DNA of 64,000 bases from JBAYOE01 sp050950065 (GTDB lineage Bacteria > Spirochaetota > Spirochaetia > Sphaerochaetales > Sphaerochaetaceae): contig JBMNGX010000003.1 of assembly GCA_050950065.1 (NCBI GenBank), positions 124,001-188,000 of the forward strand, in the 5' to 3' direction. A program made the position numbers and the translations under genes. The notes under the pieces are model-generated. The model did no database searches. It saw nothing but the letters and a program-made list of their open reading frames with translations, and was not told where the DNA came from. This document shows, piece by piece, positions 46,836 through 55,096 of this stretch. Numbering within the stretch: position 1 is the stretch's first letter; the number at the start of each line of letters is the position of its first letter.

Positions 46836-48075
46836 TTATCTTGGGCCAGCTGCTAAAGCTGCTTCAAGTAACTTTACATACTCATCAACAGCAATTGAGA
46901 CTCCACTAACAACATCGGTTTCACCACTAGCGTTGTAAGTTACAGCTTTAATGTCTTGAGTCTCTAAAATAAAGTTCTCAACTCTTTCAGCTTGCTCATA
47001 CCACTCAGCTTGAGCTCCTCCGAATTTAACCATGTTGTATTTTCCAGCTTTGTCAAAATCTTTTTTATCATCTCCATCTTTGTTAACACCACTTATATAT
47101 ACATCTACAATGTTCCCATTTTTGATTAAGAGTGTTGCATTAGATTTCCATCCAGAATCTGGGAAGTTTGCTTGAGATGCGAAAGTATAAACCATCAGTG
47201 TAAGGGCCAGCAGTTACAGGACCATTAGCTAAAGCAATTTTAGCTAAACTCATTGGTTCCTCTGTTCCAACTGAAACACCACCAACTGTGTCAACTTTAT
47301 TAGGATCTTGATCTTTGATTAATTGAGCTTCTACCCTTTGAGCTTGTACGTACCACTCAGCTTGGGCTCCTCCAAATTTAACCATGTTGTAATTTCCAGC
47401 TTTGTCGTAGGCAACTTTATCGTTACCACTTTTATCAAAAGCATTCCATCTTGCAGCAACAATGTTTCCATTGATAACTGTTAAGTTGATGTACTCTTTC
47501 CAACCTGAATCGGGATATTGCTCTTCAATTGCAAAGTAAGAACCATCAGTGTAAGGACCTTTACCAACTGCTGGTGTTGCCAATGCTTTGATTGCTAACT
47601 TGAAAGCTTCGTCAACTGAGATAGTAACACCACTAATAGCATCAGTGTGTCCATCTGCATCAAAAGAAACACCAGTTAAATCTTGGGTAGCAACGATGTA
47701 ATCTTCAACTCGCTCTGCTTGCACATGCCAATCTGCAATGGCATTGCCAAACTTAACCATGTTGTACTTACCAGCACGATCGTAAGCTTTCTTATCTAAA
47801 GTGGCATTTTCTGTGACACCGTTCCAATCAACGTCAACAATTTTACCACCTTCTACAACGACAGTGACGGTACTTTTCCAACCACCTGAATCAAAGCTGT
47901 CTGCCATGGCAAAATAGATTCCATCTGCAAAACTCTCAGGAAGAACATAACTAACTTGTTCAACTACTGGTGCACTTACTGTTTGTGCAACACTTTTCTC
48001 CTCTTTGCTACAACTTATAAAAACAAGCGGCAAGATTAAGACTAAAGCTAAAAAAACAACGCTTAACTTTTTCAT
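46836..48075 (-). pseudogene. PplA-like lipoprotein with three FMN-binding domains, one-base frameshift
   Basis: Lipoprotein signal with lipobox FISC (Cys22), then three repeats of an FMN-binding domain. Each has DGxYF...SGW, KYNMVKFG(G/N)A and a flavinylation motif: DAISGVT (Thr151), DTVGGVS (Ser268) and, in the other frame, DVVSGVS. These are the sites where ApbE attaches FMN. Frames 47140-48075 and 46836-47195 join into 412 residues if one T is dropped from the minus-strand TTT at 47189-47191; the repeat spacing then matches the other copies exactly. Listeria PplA has two such domains. It is divergent from eetA. The frameshift removes only the third domain. Confidence 0.88.
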
Positions 48076-48108
48076 GAAATCACTCCTAATATATCGAAAT
48101 CGGGAATC

Positions 48109-48137
48109 AGTATATTAGTATCGGCTTATTTGTTCAA
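48109..48137 (-). promoter_or_regulatory. Promoter of the PplA-like gene
   Basis: TTGAAC (48132-48137 complement), 17-nt spacer, TATACT (48109-48114 complement); AGGAG precedes the ATG at 48075. Confidence 0.6.
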
Positions 48138-48189
48138 GGTGGTTTTAAAAGAAAATGTTCCTAATTGTTATAATAAAGTTTTGACTACT

Positions 48190-48218
48190 TTGACAAGGGG
48201 TAGACTACCTGTTACGAT
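48190..48218 (+). promoter_or_regulatory. Promoter of the eet operon (leaderless)
   Basis: TTGACA (48190-48195), 17-nt spacer, TACGAT (48213-48218), then 6 nt to the GTG start of eetA. Transcription should start at the initiation codon. Confidence 0.65.
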
Positions 48219-48224
48219 TCGCCT

Positions 48225-48602
48225 GTGAAGCTATTTAAAAGAGTCGATATTTTAATATTTATCGTTGCTATAATAATTATAATTCTCAGTTTTACTACTA
48301 TTGGAAGTGTTGGAGGAAAACCAACAGTAAAGGTCACCTCCAATAATAAAGAGTGGTATTACGATTTAAGTGTAAATACCTTTGCCACATTTAAAGGTCC
48401 TGTTGGTGAAACTACCATTGAGATAAAAGATAGCAAAGTAAGAGTAGTTGAATCTGATTGTAACAATAAAGTGTGCATCTCCTCTGGATGGGTTAGTGAA
48501 AGTGGACAGTGGATTATTTGCCTACCGAATGATGTCTTTGTATTAATAGAGGGAGACACTACAAATAGAGAGGGAGATCAAGTTGATGACACTTCATTCT
48601 GA
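48225..48602 (+). CDS. eetA: EetA-like NusG domain II membrane protein
   Basis: 125 residues. One N-terminal membrane segment (about 8-27), then an extracytoplasmic NusG domain II: the pattern ESDCNNKVCISSGWVSESGQ followed by WIICLPNDV is characteristic, with three conserved Cys. In Listeria EetA works with EetB in transfer of electrons from membrane quinol to extracytoplasmic flavoprotein. GTG start, leaderless. It overlaps eetB by 17 nt. Confidence 0.85.
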   Translation: MKLFKRVDILIFIVAIIIIILSFTTIGSVGGKPTVKVTSNNKEWYYDLSVNTFATFKGPVGETTIEIKDSKVRVVESDCNNKVCISSGWVSESGQWIICLPNDVFVLIEGDTTNREGDQVDDTSF

Positions 48603-49110
48603 GCGCGATAAAAGAGTTGAATTTGTTGCCCTTTTAGCTGCCTTTGCCCTCTTTTTATCAACAGTTGAGTATATGATTCCTAAGCCCATCCCTTTTATGA
48701 GAATTGGATTGGCTAACTTGCCTTTGATTATTGCCCTCCCCTTACTTAGCAAAAAAGAGTATTGGCTTTTAGCTTTGTTGAAGGTTTTAGGACAAGGGCT
48801 AGTTACTGGAACTCTTTTTTCCTATATTGGACTATTTTCTTTAGTGGGAACTGTTGCTAGTGCTCTAGTTATGAGAGTTTTATTTTTCTCCTTTAAAAAC
48901 TCAATTACTTTTTTAGGGGTCTCTATTGGGGGAGCTATGGCAAGCAACATTGCCCAATTGGAATTAGCACGCCTTTTTTTATTTGGTTCATCGGTAAAAT
49001 TTATTGCCCCCCCATTTTTAGTTGCAGGTTTAATAACTTCGGTAGTGTTGGGTCTTTTTGCCAATAAGTTTAAAGAGAGGTCTCTTTGGTACAAGGAGAA
49101 ACTCCTATGA
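48586..49110 (+). CDS. eetB: EetB-like Gx transporter family protein
   Basis: 174 residues with about five membrane segments. YMIPKPIPFMRIGLANLPLIIAL is the Gx transporter (formerly heptaprenyl diphosphate synthase component I) signature. Together with the NusG II protein before it, this is the EetA-EetB pair of flavin-based extracellular electron transfer. Start at 48586 with GAGGGAG upstream; the stop overlaps the next ATG (ATGA). Confidence 0.85.
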   Translation: MTLHSERDKRVEFVALLAAFALFLSTVEYMIPKPIPFMRIGLANLPLIIALPLLSKKEYWLLALLKVLGQGLVTGTLFSYIGLFSLVGTVASALVMRVLFFSFKNSITFLGVSIGGAMASNIAQLELARLFLFGSSVKFIAPPFLVAGLITSVVLGLFANKFKERSLWYKEKLL

Positions 49111-49709
49111 GAAAAGGGTATATACAACTAATAGCAGGGCTTTTAATTCTCCCTTCAATCTTTTTACAAACAGATATTGTTTTTATTTTCTTACAAGCTT
49201 TGTATGCAATTATTTTGGCAATTAGTCAAAAAAAGAAGTTTAAGCTTTTGCCAAATCTGATTTTGTTAATCTCTTTATCAACTATTCACCTACTACAACC
49301 CAATGGACTACTGCTTACAAAGGTGGGTCCATTTAACATAACCTTAGGAGCTTTAATTTTAGGGGCCCGAAAAGCTTTTATCTTAATCTCTTTACTCTAT
49401 TTATCGCACTACATGGTTAGTGGTAAAGTACGCCTTCCTGGTAAAACTGGTTCTACCATTAGCTTACAACTTCTTTATGTTGGTAAAATCACCTCCACTT
49501 GGGCTTCTTTAGAAAACAAAAGACCTTTTATAGAGGCAATTGATAAATTGTTGTTCTCTTTAGAAGAGAAAGAAGTTATAGAAGAAGACAAGAAGGAGAG
49601 TAGTGATACTCCCCTAATAGGCCCCATATTAATTAATTTAGTTCATATTTGTGTTTTTTGGATTTTCTATCTACTTCCAAAATTTGGTTACACTATTTCA
49701 TTACTTTAA
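49107..49709 (+). CDS. EcfT-like membrane protein (FmnA-like)
   Basis: 200 residues with about five hydrophobic segments. LLQPNGLLLTKVGPFNITLGALILGARKAFILISLLYLSHYM parallels the core of the ECF transporter T component (a GP-x-x-IT turn followed by a long hydrophobic helix). A shortened EcfT paralogue, FmnA, belongs to the Listeria FLEET locus and directs flavin export. Assignment here rests on that pattern and on position right after eetB. It overlaps the convergent apbE by 17 nt. Confidence 0.62.
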   Translation: MRKGYIQLIAGLLILPSIFLQTDIVFIFLQALYAIILAISQKKKFKLLPNLILLISLSTIHLLQPNGLLLTKVGPFNITLGALILGARKAFILISLLYLSHYMVSGKVRLPGKTGSTISLQLLYVGKITSTWASLENKRPFIEAIDKLLFSLEEKEVIEEDKKESSDTPLIGPILINLVHICVFWIFYLLPKFGYTISLL

Positions 49710-50754
49710 ACTTAGCGTTACTGATAGTGTATTTAATAGTTCCATCTTTTAATCCTTGAGAGAGGTAGATGTTCTCATTTACATCTAAAAAGAGAGCTTC
49801 AACGTTATCTAGTGAATCAACTAAAGCCATCCCTTTTTCCAATCCAAGTGAATAAACAGCTGAAGATAGTCCATCGGCAACCATCGACTCATCGGTAATA
49901 ATAGAGACGCTAGTTAAATCTGTAATTACTGGATACCCATTAGTTGTATCTAATATATGGTGATAAACAATATCATCTAAAACAAAGTAGCGTTCGTAAG
50001 GGCCACTGGTTACTAAAGTTTTATCATTTAGATAGAGGATGGCAACGTGCCCTCCCCGTTGTTCTTCTGGGTTTTGAATTCCAATACGCCACAAATCATT
50101 ATCTGTTTTTTGATCCATTACCAACACGTTTCCACCTAAGTTAATAATAGCCCTTTTTACCCCATTTTCTCTTAGAGAGGCTGCTACTGCATCAGCAGCA
50201 TACCCTTTGGCTATTCCACCTAGATCTAGTTGCATCCCTTTTTCAAGTAGTTTTACACTTCTTGTCTCATCATCTAGCTCAACTTTCTCATACCCAACTA
50301 AACTTAAAAGTTGATCTAACTCCTCTTGGGGGGGGCGCCGAGGAGCATCCCCTCCAATGTCCCAAGCTTTAACAACTGGTCCAATTGTTGGATCAAAGGC
50401 TCCATTACTAAGCTTTGCGATTCTAATTGCCTCTTTAATAACTTTGTAGGTATCTTCAGAGACAGGGGTTGCCTTAATGCCGCTGTTTTTGTTAATTTGG
50501 ACAACCTCGCTGCTTGCGATGTTTACACTCATCTTTTGTTCAATTTCATCAATTCGTTTGAAAGCAGAGTTGAAGGCTGTTTCACTCGGATTGTCGTAAA
50601 TGGAAATTGTACTAACTGTACCCAACATCAATTCGGAGCGACTTTTTGGAGCGATTGAACTGCTTTTTGTAGTCTTACTACAAGAAAGAGTAAAAAAGAG
50701 GAGGAAAATCATTCCGATAAAAATAAACTGAATTGCAATTTTCTTCTGTTTCAT
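49693..50754 (-). CDS. apbE: ApbE-type FMN transferase lipoprotein (FmnB-like)
   Basis: 353 residues. Lipoprotein signal with lipobox TLSC, then the ApbE fold: LMLGTVSTISIYD, GAFDPTIGPVVKAWDIGG, LDLGGIAKGYAADAV, INLGGNVLVM and the metal-binding DTTNGYPVITDLTSVSIITDESMVADGLSSAVY. It splits FAD and links FMN to Thr/Ser of DxxSGxT motifs, exactly those in the PplA-like neighbour. The start at 50754 is 6 nt after TATAGT, so the message is probably leaderless. It lies opposite to the eet genes and divergent from ndh2. Confidence 0.94.
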   Translation of the reverse strand: MKQKKIAIQFIFIGMIFLLFFTLSCSKTTKSSSIAPKSRSELMLGTVSTISIYDNPSETAFNSAFKRIDEIEQKMSVNIASSEVVQINKNSGIKATPVSEDTYKVIKEAIRIAKLSNGAFDPTIGPVVKAWDIGGDAPRRPPQEELDQLLSLVGYEKVELDDETRSVKLLEKGMQLDLGGIAKGYAADAVAASLRENGVKRAIINLGGNVLVMDQKTDNDLWRIGIQNPEEQRGGHVAILYLNDKTLVTSGPYERYFVLDDIVYHHILDTTNGYPVITDLTSVSIITDESMVADGLSSAVYSLGLEKGMALVDSLDNVEALFLDVNENIYLSQGLKDGTIKYTISNAKFKVMK

Positions 50755-50760
50755 GGTAAT

Positions 50761-50766
50761 ACTATA
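50761..50766 (-). promoter_or_regulatory. -10 box of apbE
   Basis: TATAGT on the minus strand, 6 nt before the ATG. A weak -35 (TTCCCA) lies 18 nt further upstream. Confidence 0.42.
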
Positions 50767-50888
50767 CAAGTGATATATCGCATATGGGAAAAAACAGCAA
50801 GCTATCACAATCAGATCGTTGTGTCTGATTAAACATATAAAGGTATCATATTGGTTCTTAGGCCATTAGATAGAGTAAGGAGTAAGAA

Positions 50889-52856
50889 ATGGATAAAAAA
50901 AGGATTGTGATACTTGGAGGGGGATATGCAGGAGTCCATGCTGCCAAAATCCTCCATAAATCTTTTAAAAAATACAAAGACCAAGTAGAAGTAACATTAG
51001 TTGATCGTCATAAGTACCACACCTTAATGACGGAATTACACGAAGTTGCTGGAAACCGTGTAAATGAAGATTCTGTAAAGATCTCTTTTAACAGAATTTT
51101 CGCAGGGAAAAATGTTAATGTCATTCAAGATGAGGTTGTAAATATTGACTTCAAGAAACAACAACTTGAAGGTGAAGCAGGGACATACCCCTATGACCAA
51201 CTTTTAATTGCTACAGGTGCTGAGCCTGCTGACTTTAATATCCCTGGAATTAAAGAGCACTCATTTTACCTCTGGTCATTAGAAGATGCCCTAAGAATCA
51301 AACGTCATATTATCGACACAGTTACTAAAGCCTCTTACGAAAAAGATCCTGAAATTAGAAAAGAGATGCTCACATTTGTTGTTGCTGGTGGTGGATTCAC
51401 CGGTGTTGAGCTCGTTGGTGAGTTGATCGAGTGGCTTCCAATTTTATGTAAACAACACGGAATTGATCCTTCTGAAATTAGATTGATGAACGTTGAAGCC
51501 CTTGGAAGTATCCTCAACATGTTAACTGACAAACCTCGTGCAAAAGCCGTTCAATATATGGAGAAAAATGGTGTTGAAATTAAACTTAACAGCTTAATTA
51601 CAAATGCCACTGATACCTCTGTAACAATTAAAGATGGAACAGTTATTAGAACAAGAACCTTAGTTTGGACTTGTGGAGTTAGAGGAACAACATTTACTCA
51701 CAACCTCCCCCTCACTGATGGTAAAGTTCAAAGAAAAGCTGTTGATGAGTTTATGCGCTCATTTGATTATGAGAACGTTTACCTTGCTGGTGATGGAATT
51801 TGGTTCATGGAAGATGGAAAGCCAGTTGGACAAATTGTTGAGGCTGCTGAGCAAACTGCTGCTACTGCTGCCCATTCAATGGCTTACAATATCAAACAAG
51901 AGTTGGGTCTCAAAGCAAAAGAGCCACAACCATTTAAATCAAACTTCCACGGCTTTATGGTCTCCATAGGTGGACGCTACGCAGTTTCCAACACAATGGG
52001 AATTGTTATGTATGGCTTTTTCGCACAAGCTATTAAACACATGGTTAACATGTATTACCAATTTGGTGTTTGTGGTGTTAACGGTGTTTGGACCTACTTT
52101 AAACACGAAATTCTCAACATTAAAGATAAGAGATCGCTCATCGGTGGTCTTGCTGAGTATAAAGTACCCTCCTATTGGATTGTCTTCTTAAGAATATACT
52201 TAGGAGTTATGTGGCTAATTGAAGGACTTGGGAAAGTCTTCGATGGCTGGTTAACAGATACTACTGGTAGCAAAGTTTACTGGGGTGATGCTGTTGGTGG
52301 AGCTAGCCAAGCTGTAGCTGATACTGCTGCCGAAGTTGTTGGAGGGGTTTCTGTTGGAAGTGCCTCTTATGTTGGCGAAGTTGTAGAAGCTGTTGGTGCT
52401 GCTAGTGGAGCTGCAGGTGATGCTGTTCAACAATTTGCACCCCCCCTATTAAAAGAGCCTACAGCCCTTTTCAATTGGATTAATGACACTTTTGTTGCAA
52501 TGGCACCCTATTTCTTCCAAATCATGATAGTTTTAGCTGAGGTTGGAATTGGTTTACTATTCATTGCTGGATTGTTCACCTTCCCCGCTGCAATTGTCTC
52601 ACTTGGATTATCTGTAATGTTCTTAATTGGTGCTTTAGCTGGTAAAGAAATTATTTGGTTCATGGCTGTATCCATCGTGATGTTAGGTGGAGCTGGAAGA
52701 GCATTTGGTTTAGATTACTGGGTAATGCCTTACCTTAAGAAGTTGTGGAACAAAACTCCAATTGCTAAGAAAACTTACCTCTTCATGGATGAGCCAGAGT
52801 TTACTCGCAAGCAGATGGAAAGACGTTTAGAGAAACAAAAGGAAGCCATATTATAA
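50889..52856 (+). CDS. ndh2: Type II NADH dehydrogenase with C-terminal membrane domain (Ndh2)
   Basis: 655 residues. FAD site IVILGGGYAGVHAAK, NADH site VVAGGGFTGVELVGEL and VYLAGDGIW mark the NDH-2 core (1 to about 410). Beyond it, a DoxX-like domain follows: a membrane segment (VFLRIYLGVMWLIEGLGKVFDGW), a low-complexity Ala/Gly/Val-rich stretch of about 60 residues, then three more membrane segments. Listeria Ndh2 of the FLEET locus also has an extra membrane domain, unlike the respiratory NDH-2. It should pass electrons from NADH to a dedicated quinone. AAGGAG precedes the ATG; dmkB follows after 1 nt. Confidence 0.9.
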   Translation: MDKKRIVILGGGYAGVHAAKILHKSFKKYKDQVEVTLVDRHKYHTLMTELHEVAGNRVNEDSVKISFNRIFAGKNVNVIQDEVVNIDFKKQQLEGEAGTYPYDQLLIATGAEPADFNIPGIKEHSFYLWSLEDALRIKRHIIDTVTKASYEKDPEIRKEMLTFVVAGGGFTGVELVGELIEWLPILCKQHGIDPSEIRLMNVEALGSILNMLTDKPRAKAVQYMEKNGVEIKLNSLITNATDTSVTIKDGTVIRTRTLVWTCGVRGTTFTHNLPLTDGKVQRKAVDEFMRSFDYENVYLAGDGIWFMEDGKPVGQIVEAAEQTAATAAHSMAYNIKQELGLKAKEPQPFKSNFHGFMVSIGGRYAVSNTMGIVMYGFFAQAIKHMVNMYYQFGVCGVNGVWTYFKHEILNIKDKRSLIGGLAEYKVPSYWIVFLRIYLGVMWLIEGLGKVFDGWLTDTTGSKVYWGDAVGGASQAVADTAAEVVGGVSVGSASYVGEVVEAVGAASGAAGDAVQQFAPPLLKEPTALFNWINDTFVAMAPYFFQIMIVLAEVGIGLLFIAGLFTFPAAIVSLGLSVMFLIGALAGKEIIWFMAVSIVMLGGAGRAFGLDYWVMPYLKKLWNKTPIAKKTYLFMDEPEFTRKQMERRLEKQKEAIL

Positions 52857-52857
52857 G

Positions 52858-53844
52858 ATGGGGGAATTTTGGAAAGACGAACCAGAAATTGCACTTCAAC
52901 TTAAAGATGTTGGTTCGTTAATGAATGAGTCGATAGAGCATTCACACTCCTTTGTGAAAGAACTTCTATCGGCTCAAGTAAATAATAATGGGAAGTTACT
53001 CCGCCCAGCATTAGTGTTAATAGGGGGGCAACTGGGAGATTCTAATCGACTAGATAAGGTTAAGAAAATAGCCTCAGTCGTTGAGATGATCCATATTGCC
53101 TCCCTTATTCACGACGATATAATCGACAATGCAAAAACTAGGAGAAATCTGCCAACCCTTTTAGCAACTAATGGTCCCAAGCAGGCGGTTTTAGCAGGCG
53201 ATTTTCTTTTATCAAAAGCGATGGCCCTTGTTGCCGGTAAAGAGGGAGACTTAGACGCTGCTATTGTCTCCAACTCCTTTAGTCGCCTTTGTGAAAGTGA
53301 ATTAGAGCAAGATGCTAACATGGGAGATTTTTTTATCTCCACTAGTAGCTACACTCGCCGTATTGCAGGAAAGACAGCCTCCTTGTTTGCATTAAGTGGT
53401 TACGCAGGAGCTGCAGTTGCTAAAGCGGAAAAAGTTGTTCAATACAAAATGCATCGTATTGGATATTTGATGGGAATGGCGTTCCAAATAAAAGATGATA
53501 TCTTAGATTACGAAGGCTCTGAAGATAAACTTGGTAAAGCTGTGGGCTCAGATCTTCTTAGTGGTATTCCAACTCTTCCCCTTTTAAAAGCTTTAGAAGT
53601 TGAAAAAAAGCTTCCTCAAACAGAAAGAAAACTCCATGTTTTAATTTCTAAAAAACGGATGACTAGAAGAATCTCAAACAAAGCACACGAAATTGTCCAC
53701 CAACTTGGGGGTGTTATTGAAGCTCAAAAGGTTTCTGATTCCTATTTAAAGAGGGCTAAAGATGATATTAAGAGCCTAAACAATCCCAAAGTTGAGAAGA
53801 CTCTTTTTAATCTTTTTGATAAACTCTCTTCACGTAGTGCATAA
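52858..53844 (+). CDS. Polyprenyl diphosphate synthase (DmkB-like)
   Basis: 328 residues, all-alpha prenyltransferase. First Asp-rich motif HDDIIDNAKTRR and second QIKDDILDYEGS are intact, with GKLLRPALVL for IPP binding. It makes the isoprenoid tail of a quinone. Placement directly behind ndh2 matches dmkB of the FLEET locus, where the product feeds a demethylmenaquinone pool. The matching DmkA-like prenyltransferase is not in the window. Confidence 0.88.
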   Translation: MGEFWKDEPEIALQLKDVGSLMNESIEHSHSFVKELLSAQVNNNGKLLRPALVLIGGQLGDSNRLDKVKKIASVVEMIHIASLIHDDIIDNAKTRRNLPTLLATNGPKQAVLAGDFLLSKAMALVAGKEGDLDAAIVSNSFSRLCESELEQDANMGDFFISTSSYTRRIAGKTASLFALSGYAGAAVAKAEKVVQYKMHRIGYLMGMAFQIKDDILDYEGSEDKLGKAVGSDLLSGIPTLPLLKALEVEKKLPQTERKLHVLISKKRMTRRISNKAHEIVHQLGGVIEAQKVSDSYLKRAKDDIKSLNNPKVEKTLFNLFDKLSSRSA

Positions 53845-53858
53845 AATAGGATGTAGGT

Positions 53859-54095
53859 GTGTCAACAGATATAGAGAAAGAGATATTAGAGAGTGAATAC
53901 GAAGCTCTTTTAACTCACTTAGAAATTAGATCAAAATCTCCCAACTTTTCAATAGAAGATGTTCAACAAGAGTTGAACTACCTACTAATTTACCAAGGAC
54001 AAGATTGGGATGGGCGTGGTCAACTAAAACACGCCCAAATTCAAGGCCAGATATATGCTTATGAGGTCTTTTTAAAAAGATACCAAAAAAAATAG
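53859..54095 (+). CDS. Small acidic protein of unknown function
   Basis: 78 residues, GTG start, helical and acidic at the N terminus with an amphipathic middle (LNYLLIYQGQDWDGRGQLKHAQIQGQIYAYEVFL). No signal peptide or membrane segment, no recognised domain. It follows the prenyl synthase by 14 nt in the same direction, so it is probably cotranscribed with ndh2. Confidence 0.6.
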   Translation: MSTDIEKEILESEYEALLTHLEIRSKSPNFSIEDVQQELNYLLIYQGQDWDGRGQLKHAQIQGQIYAYEVFLKRYQKK

Positions 54096-54096
54096 T

Positions 54097-54924
54097 TTAG
54101 GGATCAAAAGTATCAGGATCTGGTCCAAACCTTCTGTTTTGATTCAAATTGTTTAAACTTTGCATCTCATCACTATTTAAAGTGAAATCAAAAATATCTT
54201 TATTATCTCTGATTCTGTAATCATGAATTGATTTAGGAATTGGGATAATTTCATTTTGAATGTGCCACCTTAAAACAATTTGCCCATTGTTTTTTTTATA
54301 CTTTTTAGCTAGCTCATCCAACAAAGGAATATTTAAATTTCCTTGCATCAAAGGGGACCAACCTTGGACAACTATATTATTTAAGTTACAAAACTCTCTA
54401 AGTTTTTCTTGAGTTAGTAAGGGATGTATTTCAACTTGATTCACTGCAGGGACAATCTCAGATTCATTTAAAAGTGTTTTTAGATTATCGATGGTGAAGT
54501 TGCTCACCCCAATGCAGCGCACCCTTTTTTCATTGTAAAGACGCTCTAATACTTTCCAACTTTCTACTATCTTACTTTTAACTGGCCAGTGGATTAAATA
54601 AAGATCAACATAATCGGTTTGCAATTTCTCCAAACTACTTTCGAAAGCTTTTAAGATTGTCCCCTCTTTTTGATCACTGTTCCAAAGTTTAGTTGTCAGA
54701 AAAACTTCTTTACGTTCTAAACCACTCTCTTTAATAGCTGTTCCCACTCCCCTCTCATTGCCATAAATAGAGGCTGTATCTATTAATCTATACCCATATC
54801 TTAAAGCTGACTTAACGCTATTAATAACAGGAGAGCCATCCCCAATTTTAAAGACTCCTAAACCAAAGCCAGGCATCGCAATCCCATTGTTTAACATGTA
54901 AGCATCTTGCAGGTTTTCAATCAT
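54097..54924 (-). CDS. Aldo/keto reductase
   Basis: 275 residues, TIM-barrel NADPH oxidoreductase of the AKR5 type. MPGFGLGVFKI, YRLIDTASIYGNERGVG with the catalytic Asp and Tyr, DYVDLYLIHWPV with the catalytic His, IGVSNFTIDNL and IPIPKSIHDYRI are all present. Substrate unknown, possibly small aldehydes or dicarbonyls. AAGGAG precedes the ATG. Convergent with the small gene, 1 nt apart. Confidence 0.92.
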   Translation of the reverse strand: MIENLQDAYMLNNGIAMPGFGLGVFKIGDGSPVINSVKSALRYGYRLIDTASIYGNERGVGTAIKESGLERKEVFLTTKLWNSDQKEGTILKAFESSLEKLQTDYVDLYLIHWPVKSKIVESWKVLERLYNEKRVRCIGVSNFTIDNLKTLLNESEIVPAVNQVEIHPLLTQEKLREFCNLNNIVVQGWSPLMQGNLNIPLLDELAKKYKKNNGQIVLRWHIQNEIIPIPKSIHDYRIRDNKDIFDFTLNSDEMQSLNNLNQNRRFGPDPDTFDP

Positions 54925-55003
54925 AAAAACTCCTTCGGCCCTAAATTATAGTAAATAATGGGGTAATTGACCAGAAAATAAGAAAAAGTTTAACTATCTT
55001 CAC

Positions 55004-55013
55004 TTATCGATAA
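55004..55013. promoter_or_regulatory. TTATCGATAA palindrome upstream of the rhodanese gene
   Basis: A perfect 10-bp palindrome 47 bp upstream of the likely -10 (TATAAT, 55060-55065). The same 10 bases recur inside the promoter of the selenocytochrome gene at 59303-59312. Possible common operator. Confidence 0.4.
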
Positions 55014-55059
55014 AAATGCATCTATTAATAAATTGATATATATGATAAAGTTCTGAATA

Positions 55060-55065
55060 TATAAT
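55060..55065 (+). promoter_or_regulatory. -10 box of the rhodanese lipoprotein gene
   Basis: TATAAT with no good -35 at 16-18 nt (nearest is TTGATA at 21 nt), which could mean that an activator is required. AAAGGAG precedes the ATG at 55097. Confidence 0.45.
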
Positions 55066-55096
55066 AGCTAAACTAATTTTTTTAAAGGAGTTTTTC

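Noticed and set aside
48568..48602. Split of eetA and eetB as a fusion or frameshift
   Set aside because: Each frame has its own complete domain, stop and start; the 17-nt overlap is ordinary for coupled genes.
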